DNA from: Bdellovibrionales bacterium
GTDB lineage: Bacteria; Bdellovibrionota_G; JALEGL01; JAGRAY01
Reading direction: 5' to 3'
Length of the DNA stretch: 17,483 nucleotides
Assembly (NCBI GenBank): GCA_020434375.1
Contig: JAGRAY010000018.1
Span: forward strand, 1-17,483
Both the position numbers and the translations under genes were made by a program. The notes under the pieces were generated by a model that saw only the letters and a program-made list of their open reading frames with translations, was not told where the DNA came from and did not search any database. Below, in pieces: positions 13,526 through 17,483 of the stretch. How positions within the stretch are numbered: the first letter of the stretch is position 1; every line of letters starts with the position of its first letter.

Positions 13526-14074
13526 ATGAAGCATGAACAAAAACCCACTGTTATCAACGAACAACCCGACGAGGAATTGATGGTTGCTTATCAAAGAGGA
13601 TACGAGCAAGCTTTTGAAATATTGTATGAGCGTTATTCCAAAAGAATTTATGGATACCTTTGTGCAAAGTTGAAGGATCGAAGCTTGATAGATGACGTCT
13701 TTCAGATGGTGTTTTTAAAACTACATCGTTTCAGAGATCGATATCGAGCGAACTATCCATTTGCGCCGTGGATGTTTACGCTTTGCCACAATACCATGAT
13801 TGATGCGATTCGTGCTCAAGGACGAATTTTAGAAGATTCTGACATGACTGAGAGAAGTGCTGAAAACGCCCTTGAACTGTCCACACAGGCAGTTCCAGAT
13901 TTAGCTGCACTGACGCCTGAACGCAGGGAGGCACTCAAGCTTCGCTATGGTGAAGATCTTTCATTCGATGAAATGGCTAAACGTCTTGGCACCACTTCTG
14001 AAAATGCCCGTCAACTGATTAGCCGAGCTCTTCGTCAACTCAGGAAAATATCACGATCAAAAGGAGATCTGTGA
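13526..14074 (+). CDS. ECF sigma factor, probable copper-responsive regulator, 182 aa
   Basis: Region 2 lies at about residues 15-98: DEELMVAYQRGYEQAFEILY, the -10 recognition stretch DRSLIDDVFQMVFLKLHRFR and the PWMFTLCHNTMIDAIRAQ helix. Region 4 is at about 125-175: LTPERREALKLRY, then the helix-turn-helix LSFDEMAKRLGTTSENARQLISRAL, which would read the TGTCAC box. There is no Cys-rich C-terminal extension like that of the copper sigma factor CorE, so sensing must lie elsewhere. No Shine-Dalgarno precedes the ATG; the next in-frame ATG (codon 19) would cut into region 2. The gene diverges from cusC, carries the same promoter motif as cusC and the oxidase, and is followed at once by a membrane protein that is probably its anti-sigma factor. 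Confidence 0.92.
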   Translation: MKHEQKPTVINEQPDEELMVAYQRGYEQAFEILYERYSKRIYGYLCAKLKDRSLIDDVFQMVFLKLHRFRDRYRANYPFAPWMFTLCHNTMIDAIRAQGRILEDSDMTERSAENALELSTQAVPDLAALTPERREALKLRYGEDLSFDEMAKRLGTTSENARQLISRALRQLRKISRSKGDL

Positions 14075-14622
14075 TGAGTAGCGAAAATTCTTCTGAAAAA
14101 TGGCTCCATGAGTTTCAGAAATTTATGGAAGCAGATTCGATGTCACCCCCAAAGGGCGTTCGGGAAACTATTTTTGAAAAAGTGAAGACAGATCTAAATC
14201 CACCTTCATGGAAAATATTTTTTAAACTTGGCTTTGTTCACATGATTGTGGGTTCCTTAACCTTATTTATTTGTCCTCAGTTCAATGTAGGTCAGGGCTT
14301 AGGTCTGATGAAACTTCTCATGAAGCTTGGGCCGCATATTTGTATGTTTGGATGTGGGGTTTTCTTTCTGGGTAGTTCATTTCTTGTCAGTGCATTTCTT
14401 TTGAGACCTGAGGAAGTTCGCGTGCTTCGAAAAACGCTTTTACTTCAGCTTTCCATTTTAGGGCTTTCTTCCCTAGGTGTTTTTATCTGCATGGGAGCTA
14501 CCATCGTTTTTAATATAGCTTTTGTCTGGATCATCGGATCTATTTTGGGAGGGTTTGCAAGCCTTGAACTTGGCTGGAGGATTCGTCAATGGTTGCGGGA
14601 CGAACCTTTGTTTAACATATGA
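14074..14622 (+). CDS. Four-helix membrane protein, putative anti-sigma factor and metal sensor, 182 aa
   Basis: I start at the ATG at 14074, which overlaps the sigma stop (TGATG). AAGGAG lies seven bases before it; the GTG at 14071 is too close to that site. An N-terminal cytoplasmic part of about 48 residues (EKWLHEFQKFMEADSM) could clamp the sigma factor. Four membrane helices follow at about 50-67, 85-110, 122-140 and 143-166, then a short charged tail (RIRQWLRDEPLFNI). No zinc-binding ZAS motif (HxxxCxxC) is present in the N-terminus. The helices contain thiol and imidazole groups, including LGPHICMFGCG (H88, C90, M91, C94) and C67, C139 and M140. Anti-sigma function is inferred from the overlap and topology, and copper sensing from these residues and the neighbours. 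Confidence 0.7.
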   Translation: MSSENSSEKWLHEFQKFMEADSMSPPKGVRETIFEKVKTDLNPPSWKIFFKLGFVHMIVGSLTLFICPQFNVGQGLGLMKLLMKLGPHICMFGCGVFFLGSSFLVSAFLLRPEEVRVLRKTLLLQLSILGLSSLGVFICMGATIVFNIAFVWIIGSILGGFASLELGWRIRQWLRDEPLFNI

Positions 14623-14736
14623 CGAATCACCAGCTAATAAATCGAATAACAAAGCTAAAAAGCGAACTAACATATACGTGTCTTATTTTTGCGCAGTGCA
14701 TAGTTATTTTGATTAAGCAAGGTCTTGGAGAAAGTT

Positions 14737-15066
14737 ATGTGTCCTGATAAGATGGTTGTATTCATGGGTTGTAAACTGGTTTTCATATTCATGGTATCTT
14801 TCTTGATGGGTTCGGTGGCCATACCCTCTGACAGTAGTGATGTGTTCTGTAAAGACCAACACGCGACTGATTCGCAGGCTGAGCACCAGAAGCATCATGC
14901 AACTTGTGCCGAATGCCAAAACCACGGGCGTGTTTTATGGTCGTTTAGGGAAAAATTTATCGTTCCTATAAAGGTTCCCACTCAGATCTTTTCATCGAAT
15001 ATAGCAAAACGCGTTACATTGTCTTCGGAATTTATTTCCTCCATTTATAGACCTCCCATCTCTTAA
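14737..15066 (+). CDS. Small Cys/His-rich exported protein ahead of the second RND operon, 109 aa
   Basis: I use the ATG at 14737, preceded by TTGGAGAAAGTT; a TTG at 14725 would lie on the ribosome-binding site itself. A signal-like hydrophobic stretch covers about residues 6-27 (VVFMGCKLVFIFMVSFLMGSVA). The exported part is rich in Cys and His, with FCKDQH (about 37-42) and then EHQKHHATCAECQNHG (about 49-64), suited to binding a transition metal. The C-terminus ends IYRPPIS. Short proteins with a Cys/His patch and an 'RPP' end often precede czc/cus-type pumps, and I place this one with them without naming a family. It is 84 bases ahead of the outer-membrane factor and probably in the same transcript. 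Confidence 0.65.
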   Translation: MCPDKMVVFMGCKLVFIFMVSFLMGSVAIPSDSSDVFCKDQHATDSQAEHQKHHATCAECQNHGRVLWSFREKFIVPIKVPTQIFSSNIAKRVTLSSEFISSIYRPPIS

Positions 15067-15091
15067 AATATCCTTTGTGGTGTTTATACTG

Positions 15092-15112
15092 CGCATCTGT
15101 AACCCGGATGTG
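15092..15112. repeat. Imperfect inverted repeat before the second outer-membrane factor
   Basis: Around 15092-15112 a CGCATC arm and a GATGTG arm can pair imperfectly over a short loop. There is no T-run and no copy of the ECF promoter motif here. It may be an operator or mRNA hairpin, but the support is weak. Confidence 0.15.
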
Positions 15113-15150
15113 CCGTAAGTTTTGTTGAGATATTTTCTCGTGGAGATTCT

Positions 15151-16404
15151 ATGAGTCATCGATTTTGGGCAACCCTTGCTAGGGTTAGCATTTTATATTT
15201 ATGTTTTTTTTATGATCAAGGGTGGGGTAGTTCTTGTCAAACACTATCTACAGTGAAGGAAGTTCTTGCATGCGTTGTCGAGGCTCATCCTCGTGTGATT
15301 GCCTCAAAACTTGAAATAGAAAAAGCAGGCAAACTAGAAGATGTTGCTCGGCAGCGGCAGAATCCAAATTTAACAACGAGGAATCTGTTTCCAGTATCAT
15401 CCCAGGCGAGTGGGGTAAGTTCAGAAGTTGACTTATCTCAGCCCATCGAACTTGGTGGAAAGAGAAAAGGAAGGATTGAAAGTGCGCGTGCATGGGGAAT
15501 TCTTGCTTCTACATCCTTGCGTGTTGTTGAAGAGAGCATATTGCTAGAGACGTTGCTGCATCTATACCGTCTCCGTCAAATAGAAAATGAACTTGAGGTC
15601 TACGATGAAACAATATCAACGTATGGACATATTCAAAAACAATTTAAACGAAGATCACGATTAACCCCTGAACAGCAAGTTGCGACTTCCGTTTTTCATT
15701 TGGCGGAAGTGGATACATTATTCCAAAAAACATCTTTGTTGACTGAAAAAAATGCTCTACTTTCAGCGATGGAATATGCTCTTGGGCAAAAGTTTACGCT
15801 TCAAACATCGCTGTTACCTGTTCTCAGTCTGGATGCAGTGAAAAAGACCTCAGAATCCAAAGTTGTCAAATCGAATAGTCTTGTAGAACAAAGTAAGGCA
15901 CACATTCATTTGTCGCAAGCAGAGATCGAAAGTCAAAAAACTCAAAGATGGCCAAACTTAAACCTTGGGCCTTCGTACGATGGAAATTCTTTAGGAGGAA
16001 AAGGAGAGAATCATACTGTTGGGTTTAATCTTTCCTTTGCTATTCCTATTTTGCAACACAATAAAGCGGGTATCATTTTAGCAAGGCAGGAAGCAGCCAT
16101 GACCGAGAAGAATCTTGAGTTGCAGTTAAAAAGCATCGAAGTCCAAAAGAAGAAGTGGAAGTTACAGCATGATTTAGCAATTTCTGCTTTAGAGTCGGGT
16201 ATCAAATCTGAAGATATTGAATCTAAGCATAAGAAGATCGAATCTTTATACAATCGTGGATTTTTACCCAGTTCCATGGTGATTGAAGCACATCGGCAGG
16301 TTCTTGACTATACTCGGCATCAACACGAACAAGAAATTCTAGCTACTGAATCCCGCTATCAACTTTACATTTTAGAGGGTCGATTGTTTGAAGAAGTATT
16401 GTGA
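15151..16404 (+). CDS. Outer-membrane factor of a second heavy-metal efflux system (TolC/CzcC-like), 417 aa
   Basis: The signal peptide is about residues 1-27 (ARVSILYLCFFYDQGWGSS). The mature part follows the OEP pattern: LACVVEAHPRVIASKLEIEKA, then DLSQPIELGGKRKGRIESARA in repeat one, and NLNLGPSYDGN and LSFAIPILQHNKAGIILARQEA in repeat two, with long coiled-coil helices between. GTGGAGATTCT before the ATG provides the ribosome-binding site. It clearly differs in sequence from the Cus outer-membrane factor of the divergent operon, so this is a second system rather than a recent duplication. The next gene, 30 bases on, is an RND pump; the expected membrane-fusion gene is not between them. 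Confidence 0.88.
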   Translation: MSHRFWATLARVSILYLCFFYDQGWGSSCQTLSTVKEVLACVVEAHPRVIASKLEIEKAGKLEDVARQRQNPNLTTRNLFPVSSQASGVSSEVDLSQPIELGGKRKGRIESARAWGILASTSLRVVEESILLETLLHLYRLRQIENELEVYDETISTYGHIQKQFKRRSRLTPEQQVATSVFHLAEVDTLFQKTSLLTEKNALLSAMEYALGQKFTLQTSLLPVLSLDAVKKTSESKVVKSNSLVEQSKAHIHLSQAEIESQKTQRWPNLNLGPSYDGNSLGGKGENHTVGFNLSFAIPILQHNKAGIILARQEAAMTEKNLELQLKSIEVQKKKWKLQHDLAISALESGIKSEDIESKHKKIESLYNRGFLPSSMVIEAHRQVLDYTRHQHEQEILATESRYQLYILEGRLFEEVL

Positions 16405-16434
16405 AGCTTTTTTTGAAAATTTTTGGAGATACAT

Positions 16435-17483
16435 ATGATTAATAAGATCATTTACTTTTCTGTTCATAACCGTGTCATTGTTTTTATATTTACGGCCCTC
16501 TTTATCTTAGTGGGCTGGGGCGCTTACGAGTCACTTACGATTGATGCTATGCCAGATATTACGAACGTACAGGTTTCTGTGAATACTATGGTTGAAGGCT
16601 TAGCACCTGAGGAGGCAGAACGCTATATTACAATTCCTATCGAATCCGTGATGAATGGTATTGCAGGGGTAACCCATGTCCGATCCCTTACCAAGTTTGG
16701 ACTTGCTCAAGTGGTTGTGAACTTTGAAGACGGAACAGATATTTACAGGGCTAGACAACAGGTGTCAGAACGACTTCAATCGGTGCTTGGAGACTTGCCT
16801 TCTGGAGCGAAACCTGAACTCGGGCCTATTACCACGGGACTAGGTGAGATTTATTTTTACACGGTAGAGGCTGATAAAATTGAAACTGGTGAGGCCCGAA
16901 TGAAGCAGCTCATGGAGCTTCGCGCTTTACAGGAATGGGTATTAAAACCCAGAATCATGACCGTACGAGGTGTAGCGAGCGTGGATACCACTGGAGGCTA
17001 TGAAAAGCAGTACCATGTACAGCCCGATCCCTACAAAATGAGTCGATATGGAATTGGGTTCTCCGAAATTCGACAAGCACTTGTACATAGCAATAAAAAC
17101 GTAGGGGGTGGCTACATTCAAAAAGATGGGAAGCAGTTCTTAGTTCAAGGAAAAGGTATTTTTGAGTCACTAGAAGATATTTCTAAAGTGCCCGTGAAAG
17201 TTCTTGAGAGTTTTAAAACGATTACCATCGGAGATGTTGCCCAAGTGAATCTTGGATCCTCTCTTCGTGTAGGCGCTGCCCTTGTTGAGGGGAAAGAAGC
17301 TGTTTTAGGAATGGTTTACCTACTTGCAGGAGACAACAGTAGAAAAGTTGCACAAAGTGTAGATGAAAAAATGAAAGAGATTCAGAAAATACTTCCGCAA
17401 AATGTACATATTGAAACGCTTTATAACCGATCAGATCTCGTCAATGCAACAATCAACACGGTTATGCACAATCTCATGACAGG
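16435..17483 (+). CDS. czcA: Second heavy-metal RND efflux pump (CzcA-like), N-terminal 349 aa
   Basis: The ATG at 16435 follows TTTTGGAGATACAT. The frame stays open to the window edge, so about two thirds of a protein of roughly 1,030 aa is missing. The N-terminal features are those of heavy-metal RND pumps: a first membrane helix (about 13-32), LTIDAMPDITNVQVSV, EEAERYITIPIESVMNGIAG, VVVNFEDGTDIYRARQQVSERL and the porter-domain stretch LRALQEWVLKPRIMTVRGVASVDTTGG. The metal-binding residues that separate Cu/Ag pumps from Zn/Co/Ni pumps lie beyond the window, so the substrate is open. Divergence from cusA and the CzcA-like N-terminus favour a divalent metal. No membrane-fusion protein precedes it; it may lie downstream. 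Confidence 0.9.
   Translation, partial: MINKIIYFSVHNRVIVFIFTALFILVGWGAYESLTIDAMPDITNVQVSVNTMVEGLAPEEAERYITIPIESVMNGIAGVTHVRSLTKFGLAQVVVNFEDGTDIYRARQQVSERLQSVLGDLPSGAKPELGPITTGLGEIYFYTVEADKIETGEARMKQLMELRALQEWVLKPRIMTVRGVASVDTTGGYEKQYHVQPDPYKMSRYGIGFSEIRQALVHSNKNVGGGYIQKDGKQFLVQGKGIFESLEDISKVPVKVLESFKTITIGDVAQVNLGSSLRVGAALVEGKEAVLGMVYLLAGDNSRKVAQSVDEKMKEIQKILPQNVHIETLYNRSDLVNATINTVMHNLMT

Noticed and set aside
14679..14707. TGTCTTATTT-N13-AGTTAT ahead of the Cys/His-rich gene
   Set aside because: The spacing would fit the ECF motif, but neither box matches it. It is not counted as a fourth copy.

Overview
The window reads as an accessory, probably mobile, segment of a Gram-negative bacterium. 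It has outer-membrane factors, RND pumps, a lipoprotein signal and periplasmic metal proteins. Base composition is moderately AT-rich by eye. There is no 16S rRNA or housekeeping gene, so I cannot name the organism. A Bdellovibrionota/Oligoflexia-like or similar lineage would fit the gene styles, but that is only a guess. No tRNA, rRNA, CRISPR array or insertion sequence was recognised.

Left edge (1-1030, minus strand): the start of an operon with a very small 52-aa gene, a 43-aa gene, and the N-terminal 233 residues of a membrane-anchored Walker ATPase that resembles a conjugative coupling protein (VirD4/TraD type). The genes overlap, and a near-consensus sigma-54 (-24/-12) promoter lies directly upstream. 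A weakly supported region follows (1031-1678). Then comes a plus-strand group (1679-3924): a putative lipoprotein with three Ig-like segments, a TPR-like exported protein that starts on the lipoprotein stop codon, and a DUF3147-like small membrane protein.

Centre (4006-13359, minus strand): a compact copper/silver block, transcribed cusC > cusB > cusA > multicopper oxidase > membrane-anchored cytochrome c > small His-containing periplasmic protein. The oxidase has an N-terminal heavy-metal-binding domain, a complete set of copper ligands, a Met-rich insert and a C-terminal CopB-like putative beta-barrel. CusB carries two further metal-binding segments.

Divergent from cusC (13526-14622, plus strand) are an ECF sigma factor and a four-helix membrane protein, probably its anti-sigma factor. 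The main finding is a shared promoter motif, TGTCACAAA(A/T)-N13-CGTA. It occurs with identical spacing upstream of the sigma gene, upstream of cusC, and in the short gap between cusA and the oxidase gene. This makes the locus look like a self-contained copper regulon driven by its own ECF factor, with no CusRS or CueR visible. The sigma gene appears leaderless.

Right edge (14737-17483, plus strand): a small Cys/His-rich exported protein, a second outer-membrane factor and the N-terminal third of a second heavy-metal RND pump (CzcA type), with no membrane-fusion gene between the last two.
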